Source of the DNA: Gordionus sp. m RMFG-2023
Lineage: Eukaryota; Nematomorpha; Gordioida; Chordodea; Parachordodidae
Length of the DNA stretch: 64,000 bases
NCBI RefSeq assembly: GCF_954871325.1
Contig: NC_088775.1
Coordinates: 17,461,561-17,525,560, forward strand
Direction of reading: 5' to 3'
The translations under genes were made by a program, and so were the position numbers. Within the stretch, counting starts at the first letter, position 1; every line of letters begins with the position of its first letter. The notes beneath the pieces were generated by a model that saw only the letters and a program-made list of their open reading frames with translations, did not search any database and had not been told where the DNA came from. This document shows positions 41,160 through 55,773 of this stretch, one piece after another.

Positions 41160-42340
41160 TTAAGCATCCTATGTATTTTCAAAGCTATCCATTTTGTCGG
41201 GCCGCACAATATGCCCTTTTATCTCTGATGAATATTTTGTCTAACTAACTGAAAAATATACAAAATACATTAATTTTAATATTTAACTAAATTAATATAA
41301 CAATTTTTAAGGATCCTACTTTAAAAGCTTACCATTTTGTCGGATCCACCATTGCTCTATTAACCCTGCTGATTATTTTGTATAACGCACAAAAAAATAA
41401 ATATAGTACATTATCTTTATTATAAATAATTATATATATGATTTTATATCTATTCCAAAAAATCGATTACTTTTTTATAATTTAATTATATTTATATTAT
41501 TTTAAGCATCCTACGTATTTTTAAGGCTATTCATTTTATCGGGCCGCACAATATGCCCTGTTATCTCTGATGAATATTTGTCTAACTAACTGAAAATTAT
41601 ACAAAGTATAATATAACAATTTTTAAGGATCCTACTTTTTTAAAAGCTTACCATTTTGTCGGATCCACAATTGCTCAATTATCCCTGCTGATTTTTTTGT
41701 ATAATGCACAAAAAAATATACATAGTACATTATTTTTAATATAAGTAATATTATATATGATTTTATATCTATTCCTAAAAATCGATTATTTTTTTATAAT
41801 TTAAATAAATTTATATTATTTTAAGCATCCTACGTATTTTTAAGGCTATCCATTTTATCGGGCCGCACAATATGCCCTTTTATCTCTGATGAATATATTG
41901 TCTAATTTTTATACAAATTTTAATATTTAACTAAATTAATATAACAATTTTTAAGGATCCTACTTTTTTAAAAGCTTACCATTTTGTCGGATCCACTATT
42001 GCTCTATTATCCCTGCTGAATCGTTTGTATAATGCTCAAAAAAATATACATAGTACATTATTTTTATTATAAATAATTTTATATAGGATTTTATATCTAT
42101 TCCAAAAAATCAATATATATTACAATATTTATTTTTATTCAATTAAATTATATATTTATTCTTAAGGATCCTACCTTTTTAAACATTACTCTTTTTTATT
42201 CTTTCAATAAAAAATATTAAACGGAGTTTTCTATTTTTAGGATTTTATATTTATTCCAAAAAAATTACATATTACGGTATTTATATATTATTTAAATTAT
42301 TCTATACCTATTCTCAAGGATCCTATTTTTTTTAAGTTTG
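41160..42340 (+). repeat. Alternating two-type repeat array in Helitron
   Basis: Type B units (GCATCCTACG ... TATCGGGCCGCACAATATGC) start near 41164, 41515 and 41825. Type A units (GGATCCTACT ... TTGTCGGATCCACCATTGC) start near 41311, 41627 and 41955, with shortened forms near 42166 and 42318. A and B are related to each other, so the array is B-A-B-A-B-A with a full period of about 310-350 bases. Another A/B set lies at 44460-44930. Confidence 0.85.
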
Positions 42341-42670
42341 CCAATTGGTCTCTCCGAATGGTATTTTATTTTAATCCTACCTTATAAAATTAACTTGATA
42401 ATTTTTTTTTTATTTTAGAAAACTATCCCCATCTTATTTCCTCTTTATAATTGTTCAAATATTGATTATCAGCCATTAATAATAAACAAATGCAAAATAA
42501 ACCTTTAGAATATCATAATAGGCTTGATAAGTCCCCCCAAAAATTTTTTGATAGCCCTTCAACTACTAGAAATATGCATCTAATATTGACCCATCTACTG
42601 GTTTACATTATTTTAATGTTTGTTTAATTTCAACAATAGTTTATTTATATATTAACCTGATTTCTTTATT

Positions 42671-42790
42671 TGTCTAGGATATTATAATTTTCCGATGTCC
42701 TCACTACGTCATGTGATCGGTACGTATTTTTTTTTATTTTTTTTATTTGTTGATTTTATTTATTTATTTTATACAAACAGATGATCCTTC
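42671..42790 (+). repeat. Internal copy of the Helitron 5' leader
   Basis: ATTATAATTTTCCGATGTCC followed by TCACTACGTCAT repeats the sequence just inside the 5' end at 39667-39697. As at the 5' end, it leads into a T-rich stretch and ACAAACAGATGATCC. Confidence 0.85.
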
Positions 42791-45700
42791 CAATTTTTAT
42801 AGATTATTACTTTTAGCGATATAGAACTATAAATAATACTGCTTGGGCGATGGTTCAACAAGTTAATCATTTTCCTTGAATTTATTTTTAAATATATTAT
42901 ATTTTTTATTATTTTTAGCGATTATTACTTTTAGCGATTTAGAGCTATAAATAATACTGCTTGGACGATGGTTCAAAAAGTTCATAATTTTCCTTGAATT
43001 CCTGAAATCGGAGTGCCAGTTATTTAAAAAAATTCTCTAAATAAGGGCACTCTAAAACAGACTTAATCAAAGTTTCCTTTTCACTGATTTCATAAGTTAA
43101 ATATTAGAATAAGATAATTAAATTAAGCTTTTTTTAAAAAAAAGAAAAGATATATACTCTTTTAACACTTACACTTTTCACTCCACACTTCATTATAATA
43201 TCACAAAACCTTTCAGGCAACTAATCCTTATAATTGCCTTATTCACTTATATCTGTTTGTTTTTTGAAGTTTAAATATTTAAATAAGAATATTAAATTAA
43301 GTTAATTATACTAATTATTATATCTATTATAAATTAAGAAAAAGAATCTTTAATTAGGTTAAAGCGTTGTGTAAATTTAATCAAGAAAGTGTTAATTAAA
43401 AAATAGGAAATTTGAATGCAGGTTGATCTTATGTGGTTCAAAAACATTATGACCAATGTAAACTGGGTTACTCTTTAACACTTACTTTCACTGTATCACT
43501 AAATATCAAGAAACTACTTCATATAAATTGCCTTATTCAATCACATTTCCCTGTTTTGAAAATTTTAAATATTATAAGTCTATTAAATTGTGTTAAATTA
43601 AACTGAATTTCTCTTCACATATAAGGGCAGACTATTTTGTCATGATTCTCTTTATTATGGGTTGGACTGGGCTTAAAAAATATTTCTCAAAATTAAACCT
43701 ATACTGGGATTTTTTAATGTTAAATTTTAGTCTTATGTTATTATTTTTATAAAGTAATATATTTTACCCGTAGACTAATTGGTAAATCAGAGATTTCCCC
43801 TTCATTAAATTTAAATTTACTAACTCTGGGCTTGGTTTCTAAATTATTAGGGATTGAGGTGGGCTTGAGAAAATCTTTTTAAATATTAAGATCTTGGATA
43901 TTTTTTCCAGATATTGTAGGCTTGAACCTATATTGGGATTTTTTAATGTTAAATGTTAGTCTTATGTTAATATTTTTATAAAGATATATATTTTAACTCA
44001 AAGAATAGTTTTCAGTAACATACAAAATGTATACTGATTATGCTATGCCGACAACATATGTATCCCTACTAAAGATATCACTAACATTCATTATTTTAAC
44101 AACAATCTCAAATAATATGGGAAAAATCAAAATTTAAAAAATACCAAAATTCTCTTTTCCTTTCTTTCCCTTTTAATTTTTTTTATTATCTTCCCCTTTC
44201 TCATCATTTCCCTTTCCTATCTTCACTTTTTAATTTTCTTTATCTTTACCTTCCTTTCCCTTTTAATTTCCCTATTTTCTTTCCATTTAATTTTCTCTTA
44301 TTTCCCTACCTCAGGCTACACACTCCAGCCGAAAGCTGGGTTTATCAAAAAATAAATATCATTCAATTCTTAATTCAACCCGGTTTATACGAATAAGAAT
44401 GAACATTACTTAGTATGATATTATTTTATAATTTAAACAATTTTATAGTATACCTTTATGTCTGATCCACCATTGCATTATCCCTGCTGAACCCTTATTT
44501 TCACATGGACAGCTATATGTGGCTATGTCTCGAGTTTGTTCTCCTCATAAATTAAAGATTATAACCAATGATAAAACAAGAACTACAAACAATGTGGTAT
44601 ATCATGAGGTTATATCCGATTAATCCCGGTTTATAAGAATAAGAATGAACATTACTTAGTATGATATTATTTTATAATTTAAACAATTTTATATTATTTA
44701 AGCATCCTTTTGTCGGGCAGCACAATATGCCCTTTTATCTCTGATGAATATTTTGTCTAATTGAAAATTATACAAAGTACATTTTTAAAATTTAACTAAA
44801 TTAATATAACAATTTTTAAGGATCCTACTTTTTTAAAAGCTTACCATTTTGTCGGATCCACCATTGCTCTATTAGCCCTGCTAATTATTTTGTATAACGC
44901 ACAAAAAATATACATAGTACATTATTTTTATTATAAATAATTTTATATGTATTCCAAAAAATCTTCGTTTTATTTCAATAATGTTTATTTATATTTTTGC
45001 CTGATTTCTTTATTTGTCTAAGCTAACCCAACCTTAATCCCTCACATTGCTACAAAACTTGATGAATCTATTAAAGATAAGCTAAGAAAATAATGACGAA
45101 TAAACAAACGTTGCCAGTTCTAGAGTTACTGGTAGCCAAAATAATAAAAAACTACGCTTGAAATTAACTCCTCTGGAGGTTTATTTATTTTTTTTATCTT
45201 ATATTTTATATATATATAATTTGCATATAAGTTTCATTAGTGTTTAATGGCACTTTTATTTAAATAGATAGCATTTTTTTTTATTTAAAATAAAATATAG
45301 ACAAATAATTTGAGAAATGCAAGACATACATTAAATTTATCCGAAAAGCTACAATAACCCTATATAATAAACAAAAATTTATTTTTTATATATAATTATA
45401 ATTGATCATATTACCAAAAAGTATAAGAGTCGGTTATTTTAATTTTATTTGTCATGATTCTCTAAGTGGTTTGCCCAGGCCTTCCCAATTTCCCTTAATA
45501 CGGAATTCACATGTTTTTTTTTACATCTTAAACTTATTGGTAAATCATATAATTCCCCTTCATGTGATGATAAATCAATTAAAAATTTAACTATCTCCTA
45601 GGTGAGAAAAAATTTTCATAATTATATTGGATACGACTGGGCTCGAACCTCAAAATTTATATTAGCTTGCACCTGACATGGGAATATCTTTAACAAATTA

Positions 45701-45836
45701 TTAAGGGTTGAGCTGGTCTGGATAAACTTTTATAATTATATGTTTCCTAATATTGTGAGGGATCTGGCATGACATCTATCGTAAAAAACTTAATAAAAAT
45801 TTCATTCCCCGTCATTTTTGACGGGCTTTCTACTAG

Positions 45837-46736
45837 TATTATTAAAGTTATAATTTAAATAAATTATTCTATAAATGTCAATGTTTAAAAAGAAATGACA
45901 TTTTGTCCTTAAGGTAGGAAATCTAATCGGTTGAACAAAAACATGTTAAATTAAATATTTATATTAAATTGTGAGTTTCCCTTTATAGAATATAATTGTA
46001 GGTGTCTATCGTTATATAGTACTTCCTAAAATATGAAAAATACGGAAGTTATTGACGATTTTATAAAAGGGGTCTTCTTGGCCCCAGTCTCTCCTAATCT
46101 TTATTTAGCTATATTATTTTAATAACACAAATAAAAACAATTTCTATCCCAAAGTTTTTTTTATATTGTAATTATAACATTAAAATGAGCTGATCAAAAT
46201 TCAATGATCACAAAAAGTAATCATCAAAAGTAGAATAAATTTTGCCTACATGTTGCTCAGCCAAAACTATTAGGTTATTTAAAAAAATCAGAGAGTAATA
46301 TAGGATTTTAAGTAATAACGTTTATTAAAATTATAGTGTTCTATGAACCACACGAATGTTCTCAAAGGTTGAGTTAAAATTGATTTCTTTACTATTATTG
46401 TAATCCTGATTATTCTGCCAATTTATATCTTTAAGTTCAGATAACTAACTATGTTATTATAAAGCATTTTATCTTGTAAAGTATCATTTCAAATGTAAAA
46501 TATTAAATTTATTTTGCATATTAAAAATAATATAACTTTTAGTTTGAAATGGAACTTTGGCTATATCTTATTTACGCATAAATAAAATTTTATATACCTT
46601 TTAAATGATAATATCAAAAATTTATATTTTTTCCCTTTATATAATCTGATTTGCTTTAATATGTATAAGTTGAGATCTCCAACAGACTCATTATATATTC
46701 AGAAAAAGCAGTAATAAAATAATTTCTTTTTTTCTT
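45837..46736. other. AT-rich gap, nothing recognised
   Basis: Between the Helitron 3' end and the stop codon of the bHLH gene. It presumably contains the 3' untranslated region of that gene. No signals can be defended. Confidence 0.5.
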
Positions 46737-47126
46737 TTACAAAATTAATAAATTATTTAAATGTTGAATATAATGAATAGCCGCCCGCAAAATATCTAAT
46801 TTACCCCACTTATTTCTTTTAAATGAAATGTTGGAAAATTTGCTCCTAGGCTTTGACTCCTGAGTCCACCATTCTTGATTCAAACGGGCTTTGAGTCTAT
46901 TGTAAGCTCTGTTAAGGCTTCTTATGCGTTGTCTTTCTCTTTCGTTTCTTTTACAATTAAAATCATCTGTTTCATCTTTTTCTTCCGGCCTGAAGTTTAT
47001 GGAAACATATTTATTATCTTTAATAATTCCCTCATCTACCGATGTGCCAACGAGTTTCCTCACTCGAAATGATCCTTTATGATGGAAATATGTATTGGTC
47101 TTTGAGGATTTATCCATCTCAACCAC
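46737..47126 (-). CDS. bHLH transcription factor, achaete-scute/Ascl-like
   Basis: A 129-residue single-exon protein. The basic region and helix 1 read RNERERQRIRSLNRAYNRL (residues 60-78), with the Glu and Arg residues that contact an E-box. Helix 2 is KLDILRAAIHYIQHLNNLL (109-127), ending two residues before the C-terminus. bHLH proteins dimerise through the helices and bind CANNTG in the nucleus. The RNERER start and the KLDILR-type helix 2 are closest to the achaete-scute/Ascl group; Ptf1a, Fer and Twist relatives cannot be excluded. The loop is unusually long, about 24 residues, with tryptophans and basic residues; insect achaete-scute proteins also have long loops. The first 55 residues are low in recognisable features. 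ATG at 47126 is the first in-frame Met. No introns are evident, as is common in this family. No TATA box is clear. Confidence 0.8.
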   Translation of the reverse strand: MVEMDKSSKTNTYFHHKGSFRVRKLVGTSVDEGIIKDNKYVSINFRPEEKDETDDFNCKRNERERQRIRSLNRAYNRLKARLNQEWWTQESKPRSKFSNISFKRNKWGKLDILRAAIHYIQHLNNLLIL

Positions 47127-48350
47127 TTGTGTGTTGTGTGATTAATAAATGTTGATAATAAAAGTTTCGAATTTTATGAGTCTAAGATCTTCATCAAAAT
47201 TTAGATTCTTCTTACAATAAAAAGATATATTAAAAAAAATTATTTCATATTTAATAAATTTATAATTCCCATTTAAAAATTATTTTACCTTGTATTATAT
47301 TATAATGTTAATATTGTCTATTTTTATTATTATTATTGCTATTTCTATATATATAATCATTTTTATTTTAAAGATTCTAATAATTGGCCAATTAAGTTAC
47401 ATCATTATAATTGTTAAAATGTATAATAATAACAATAACATTTCTTCTCAATTTCGAATTTGAATCTAACTAATAAAATTAATTAGTGTAAATTATAATA
47501 ATCTACTATATTACTAATAGATATTTATACTAGTAAAATTGGTTGGATGCATTGAAGGGAAGGAGACTACTTATTATTAATTTTTTATGAAAAATGGCCA
47601 TCAAATAGATCCCTGTTGTTGGCCTCAGGGCGAGGTCTGGTCAAATAATTTCTTTAAAATAGAACCGGTCAAGGTTTAAAATTTTGCCGGGTCTGGTAAA
47701 ATAAAAATTTAATGTTGCTCTGATTAAAAATAAAAGATAAGGCAGGGCCTCATCCTAAAAAAAATCAATAAAATATTGACGAGCTCAGTTGGAAATAAAT
47801 TTAACCGGGCTCTACAATCAACTTGATTGGTCGGTTTTTATACTATATTTATGTGTCATGCATAAAAAAACTAATTATAAAATCTTAGTATAGATATGGT
47901 AAAAAAATAATCATAAAATTCATAGGGATGGTTCTCTGAGTTTCGCACAAAAAAATCTTCAAGAAAATAACTGAAATAAATCTGTTAAATTGTCAGATAT
48001 TGCTATGTTAATCACAGTAACCCATACAACGGGGGGAGGGGAGGGGGTAGAAAGGGATTACTTTTTAAAAAAAATATTATACACCAATGATGGGGGTATT
48101 TTTTTAAATTTTTTACAAAAAAATGAATAAAAAAGAAGGGATATAAAACAAAACGGATTAAAATCCAAACTATATTCCTATCTATCGTAAAATATAAATA
48201 TACTTCTTGAAAAATATGGTAACAAAAAAATTCAAAAAGAAATTGAATCTAACAGCTGATTTTCAATTATAATTGAGATACATATGTTTTGAAATCAGAG
48301 AAATAGCGTTAGTATTTAGTAAGATAAATTGAAAATGGTGAAATGCCTAG
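47127..48350. other. AT-rich gap upstream of the bHLH gene
   Basis: It should contain the bHLH promoter, but no motif is strong enough to name. 47630-47830 has scattered GGTCTGGT/CCGGGTCTGG motifs that may be a worn hAT-type element. 48030-48050 is a G-rich run. Confidence 0.4.
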
Positions 48351-48353
48351 CCC

Positions 48354-48440
48354 AGTGGCGTAGCTAGGATTTTCTTTAGAGGGGGTCCATACATATAAAT
48401 GTCTGAAGGGCTTCGACCCCCAGTAACCCAGCCTTCGACC
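48354..48440 (+). mobile_element. Transposon end fragment
   Basis: It begins CAGTGGCGTAGCTAGGATT, resembling the terminus of the 35544-37541 element, followed by GAGGGGGTCC and a C-rich stretch. No matching right end was found. Confidence 0.5.
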
Positions 48441-48510
48441 GGGTTTATCTTAAAAATCATATTTGTTTTTCTTATAATATAAAAGTCTTAGAATTATTAA
48501 ACATTTTAAT

Positions 48511-48717
48511 TAATGTTGTTAAACGGCGCTATTTGAGCCGATTTTTATAAATAGCTAACTCAATATTTTAGCTAAAAAATATTGCTCAAGTCTAGAGATT
48601 TCACGAATAATGTCTAAACCTTTTTTATCCATGAGCAAAATTTTCAGGCTTGCATAATTTTCTAGCTAATATATTGAGTTAGCCATATCGGTTCAAATTG
48701 AGCCACTAACAACACTA
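48511..48717 (+). mobile_element. MITE-1 copy b with perfect 8-base duplication ATTTTAAT
   Basis: It starts TAATGTTGTTAAACGGC and ends GAGCCACTAACAACACTA, with internal arms GCTAACTCAATATTTTAGC and its complement. ATTTTAAT flanks it at 48503-48510 and 48718-48725. Same family as 12007-12226. Confidence 0.88.
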
Positions 48718-48725
48718 ATTTTAAT

Positions 48726-49620
48726 TAAAATAACACATTTCGACATAACTTTTATAGATATACGTTTCGATTTATTATACTTTTATAGAAATCAATTTAC
48801 AAATAAAAAGCTATTATTTAAAATATAAATATTATATTGCTTTAATTATAAATATTATATTGCCTTAATTATAAATTATATACTTTATAACTATTAGTAT
48901 TACACATATAAATTGCTGATTATAAATGATATAATTGCTTTAATTATAAATGATATATTTTATAATTAGTAGTATAGTATTATATAATATAATACATTTA
49001 AATTATAGATTAAAATATTATAAATGTTATATATAATAAAATAAATGTTAACATGGTATTTATTTGATATAAAGCCAATTTTGAGTCTTTTGAACGTAGC
49101 CAGTTGAAAGATAAACTTATATTGTACGGGTAATATGACTGTTAAAAATATAATATGCAAACTTAGTTCCACGAATCTATATCTCAAATTCTTAGTTAGG
49201 CAAAGCTTGATCGCGCTTCAAACATAAGTGAAAGGATTAAGGGAGTACAGGCAGGCCTTGATTAGAGCTGAGACTCCAAAGGCAGCATTTTTATTTGATG
49301 CTAATTTCATCGATTAAATTTAATCATTATTCAATTATGCCTATCGATTAAAGAACTAAGAAATGTTCTCGAGATCTTAGACGAGATTCATGTATATTTC
49401 AATGGTGTTATAAGATATGCAGTGCTCAAAGAATGTCAGAGTGATGTACTGTAAATATCGTAGCGATTTTTAAGTATCAAGAATGCCACTCGGTAATATA
49501 ATCTAGATTTAAAATGTTTATTTTATATTTATAGAAGCTGGCTATCCTCGTATAAAGCTATTGTAAATTTTTATCTATTTTATGATGCCTTGAAGGCAGC
49601 TTTGTAAAATTTAAAAGGGT
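48726..49620. other. AT-rich gap, nothing recognised
   Basis: It contains short local repeats of TATAAATGATATAATTGC type near 48830-48960. No gene is seen. Confidence 0.5.
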
Positions 49621-49621
49621 A

Positions 49622-49960
49622 TGAGATCTGCAAATCACAGACCGGCCCGAGCCTGTTTTTAAGAATTTTGGTTCAGGCTTAAATTTTAAAATGTACATTT
49701 TATCAAATAAATTGATATATTTTATCTTGCAAGAAATAAGGCGCTAATATTTTCATTTGCAAAATTTTTTTTTAAATGAAAAAAAATAATTAAATTTTTA
49801 TATATTTAACTAAGTTCGGACCACACCGACTAATAATTTTTATTTTGGGTTAGGTCTCTTGAGACAAAAAAAGACATTTTTTTTGTTCGAGATCGGAACG
49901 GGCACGACAAATTTTTTTTAAAAAATTTCGAGCCGAGATGAAAAATTAGACCAGCAAATC
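49622..49960 (+). mobile_element. hAT-type MITE (MITE-2 copy a)
   Basis: The left end TGAGATCTGCAAATCACAG and right end CCAGCAAATCTATAATT are imperfect inverted repeats. GACCGGCCCGAGCC on the left is echoed inverted by TTCGAGCCGAGATG on the right. A related copy is at 53628-54000. Confidence 0.65.
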
Positions 49961-50637
49961 TATAATTTCTACTATGGCTAATGTTATAGTTTTTATAGAA
50001 AAATTAATTTTATTTTATCACTTTTTGCTTTGGATAAAATATTATTAACAAGCTTGGCTTGTATAAAATTGCAAACTATGTCGAATAAGATTTGCAATAA
50101 ACTAAATTCTATTGGTAAAAGAATGCCTGATTAATTTGAAAAATATCATTTAAATTATTATCTTGTATCATTTTTTAATCTTATTAGATAATGACATAGA
50201 ATTTTTGAATGTTTTTTCAAAGGTATTTTATGAAGGGAATAAATCTACCTTTTGATTTTGAAAGTTCTAGGCTTCAAACATTACAATCCAAAAAATATAT
50301 TTTTTATTTTAGCTTTAAAGAATCCGAGTGGACAAAGAGCCCTAATATATTCAGGGTGATACGTGCAAATTTTTACCTTGTAAATTAAATCGCGGTAAAA
50401 GTAAAAATGAACTTACTTTTTTTTACGGTAGAACCGTTGTTCAGCCTTTCATTTTTATCGCGCTTATTTTTAAAAATATAAGCTCGTCATGACCTATTAT
50501 ATATATTAATACAATGCTTGTTAAACTCACCCGTGTTTTACACTTATACTTTCTCTACAGTCTTATATAATCTTTGTAAACTTTGAGTTGAGTCTTTGAA
50601 GTTATAATTGGTTTAATAAGCATGAGATACCTAAAAG
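49961..50637. other. AT-rich gap, nothing recognised
   Basis: No coding frame or transposon ends. Confidence 0.5.
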
Positions 50638-50815
50638 CTAATGTAGTTAAACTGAATTTCTAATATTGGCTAACTCAATATTTCAACCTAAAACCATTAC
50701 CCAAGTCTGGAGATTTTGCTCAAAGGTTTAACGAAATTCCGAGGTTTCCATAATATTATTTTGGCTAAAATCTTAATTTAAAATCGGCGAAATCGATCTG
50801 TTTAACAATACTACA
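50638..50815 (+). mobile_element. MITE-1-like copy, decayed
   Basis: It starts TAATGTAGTTAAACTGAA and ends CTGTTTAACAATACTA, with internal GGCTAACTCAATATTTC. Arms are partly lost. The right half matches the palindrome at 17240-17385. Confidence 0.55.
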
Positions 50816-51158
50816 TAATATCCCTATGACTATCCAGAAATGAGTGATGAGGGCTAAATTAATAGCCCAGCAGAACTTAACGATATCAATCTATTATCTA
50901 AAGTTAAATTCTTATAAGTTTCTTAATATGCTGAAAGAAAAAGCCAGGCGCATCTAGAGTGTAAACTATCTTATTTATGCTAGATTATTCATTTCATGAT
51001 TTATAATTTATTTAAAATATTAAAATAAGCAAGCATTTCTTTTTTTTCCTATTTTTCAATCATTAATTCTTCCTTTCGTTATAATTTGAAAAGATTTATA
51101 TGAGTAGTAGAAATAATAATGAAATCTATTTATTATAAGAATTATTAAAAATTAGAAT
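50816..51158. other. Gap downstream of FARS2
   Basis: AT-rich; presumably includes the FARS2 3' untranslated region. Confidence 0.4.
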
Positions 51159-53627
<2,469 letters not shown>

Positions 53628-54000
53628 GCAAATCAAGGGCCGGGCCGAGAATGAGTTTCGGGCCGGGCCTATTTTTTAAAAATATTTTGGTTCGGGCTGA
53701 GTTAATATTTTTCAAAAAATTTCGCGCCTTGGGCTTAAAGTTTTTAATATGATAATAATATCATTATATTATATGAAATAAATTGATATATTTTAAAATT
53801 CTTGAAAGAAACAAGGCGCAGAATTTTAAATATCCTATAAATAAAAAATGTTTGCGCTTTGTTCAAAAAAAATTAAATATTTCTATATTTAAATAATTTT
53901 GCGCTGCCGACTAAATTTTTTTATTTTGGGTCGGGCTTTTCGGGACAAATAAAATAAATCGTTTGGGATCGGGCCGGGTACTAAAAAATTTTTTATCGTA
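53628..54000 (+). mobile_element. hAT-type MITE (MITE-2 copy b)
   Basis: It begins GAGATCCGCAAATCAAGGGCC and shares with 49622-49960 the middle sequences AAATAAATTGATATATTTTA and TTATTTTGGGT. GGGCCGGGCC occurs on both sides. The right end is indistinct. Confidence 0.6.
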
Positions 54001-54540
54001 TTAGAATTATGTATATAAAAAGATTTTTTTAAAAAGGAAATTTTCATCACTAATCAAAAAAATAATATCGAACCGGATAAAAATATTTTCACGATTCTCT
54101 TCTGCAATTCAAAAACATCTAAAAATAGTTGGTGATATTAATCAAGGCAAAACTCATTAGGAGGTTCAAGTTAGGGTGATAAATTTCTTAAAGGTTCAGG
54201 TTCGGCAAATAATAATTGTTAACCGTTTTAAAGATTTGGATCATTGCCTAATCCTTTAAACACGATATAAATTATGACTGCGCTGTTATTAAATATAATA
54301 TCGGCACAGATATTTAACGATTTAGAAAAAATGATCCTGCAGATATTTTTTAAAAAGCTGACCCGATCAGATATTTTTATTGTTTTTTGGTTATTTTATG
54401 ATTGTAAATAATTTATTTTATATTATTTTCACAATAAATTAATAAAAGGAATTATAAATTCAATTTATTTGTTGTTATGTTTTTTAAAAAAAGTTAAAAC
54501 AGGAAAAGGATTTTAAAATATCTAACAAGTTGCATTCAGA

Positions 54541-54700
54541 TAGTGTTGTTAAACGGCTAAATTTAGCCAATTTTTAAAAACGGTTAACTCAAGATTTTGG
54601 CCAAAAGTAAATTACTCAAGCTTATTTATTTTGGTCACATATGGCAGAAAGATTCGAACTACTATTGGCAAAAAAGTAATAATTTTTTACTAAATTCTAT
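54541..54700 (+). mobile_element. MITE-1 copy c, right end lost
   Basis: It begins TAGTGTTGTTAAACGGCTA and continues TTTTTAAAAACGGTTAACTC. The matching right end is not found by 54840. Confidence 0.6.
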
Positions 54701-54839
54701 TATAAACATTGCACATATTTTAAATAAGCTTTTTAACTTTTGGATAAAAAAAAAATTTCGTGAAAGTAAGTTGGTTATTTTTTTTAAAATAGAGAAAATA
54801 TTTATATTGTGTTAATTACATTAAGATAGATGGTAAATA

Positions 54840-54945
54840 AAAATAAACATCGGATTGGTTTTTTAAAATCGGATCGATATTGGATCGGTCTTTTAGAAAT
54901 TAGGATTGGTGAAAAGTTTGTGGATCGGCATAGCCCAATATAAAT
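54840..54945 (+). mobile_element. GGATCGGT-repeat fragment
   Basis: Repeated ATCGGATTGGT/GGATCGGTC motifs, typical of hAT subterminal repeats, in about 100 bases. No partner. Confidence 0.4.
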
Positions 54946-55773
54946 ATAAAGTTAAATAATTTTTTTTTATTAATATCTTATTAATATTTAATTTTTTGTT
55001 GGCTTTGTTAGTAAAATGGCTAATTTTGCTTCTTATATTTATTAGGTATTAATGTTATTGGCAAAAAATTGCAATTTGTGGATGCGACTATAGGAATGAA
55101 AAGAAAGTTTTTGAAGTCTTTAAATTTTTTTAATCTTTGTGGTTTCGGCTTGGGTTCGCGAATTGATGTTGGCGTTTAAAGGGAATGAAGAGACCCATAT
55201 ATAATCCCGTAATAATGTGCGGAGTGCACAAGGGATAGTTATCATACCATCAAATCTTAATCCAACGTGAGATAAGTTAATGGGCACGAGATGGTTGGGA
55301 CCAGGGATCCAAACCGAAACAAATATCGGTTCGATTCAGGTTCAGGTTCGGATAAAAATAACGGTTCAAGGTTCAGGTTTGGTTCGTAAAAAATAAATAT
55401 ATCGGTTCGTTTTGAACCTCTAAAAACCGGTTTGAACATTTTTGTATATTCAAATCTACATTCGAATTATGTATATGGAGGTTTATTTTTTTTATTTCAT
55501 CATTAAAATAAAAAACATACATAAAACCTTCATCTTTATTAATTGTAAATTATAAATCCTACAAATAAATATCAATGATTAATTTTAATATGAACAATAT
55601 TTAACTTTATTTACTTAAATTTTTTTAATTAGACCGCATAATTAATATATTTTCAAGATTCGTCTCACTCAAATTACATCTATAAAGAGATAGTATAAAA
55701 TTAATTGTTGAAAAAAATCTTTCCACACTAACTTGGGTAGCTGGCACTGCCAATATGATATTAAACAATTTAT

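Larger units (their letters stand above)
39661..45836 (+). mobile_element. Non-autonomous Helitron (about 6.2 kb)
   Basis: The 5' end TCTATATTATAATTTTCCGA follows an A at 39660. The 3' end has a perfect 6-base-pair hairpin CCCGTC-ATTTTT-GACGGG (45808-45825), then CTTTCTACTAG and a T at 45837. A TC start, a hairpin about 10 bases before CTAG, and insertion between A and T with no duplication are the hallmarks of Helitrons. No Rep/helicase frame is present, so it depends on another element. The interior is almost entirely repeats: a CGTCAT-rich array, alternating GGATCC/GCATCC units, and three copies of a block containing GATTTCCC and GGGTTGGACTGG (near 40430, 43790 and 45560). Confidence 0.82.

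Noticed and set aside
48966-49187. 73-residue frame as a small gene
   Set aside because: Very Ile/Tyr-rich reading of AT-rich DNA, with no motif and no splice context.
55300-55440. tRNA-like GGTTCGATTC box
   Set aside because: It belongs to repeated GGTTCGG motifs of the hAT-E terminus; no cloverleaf can be folded around it.
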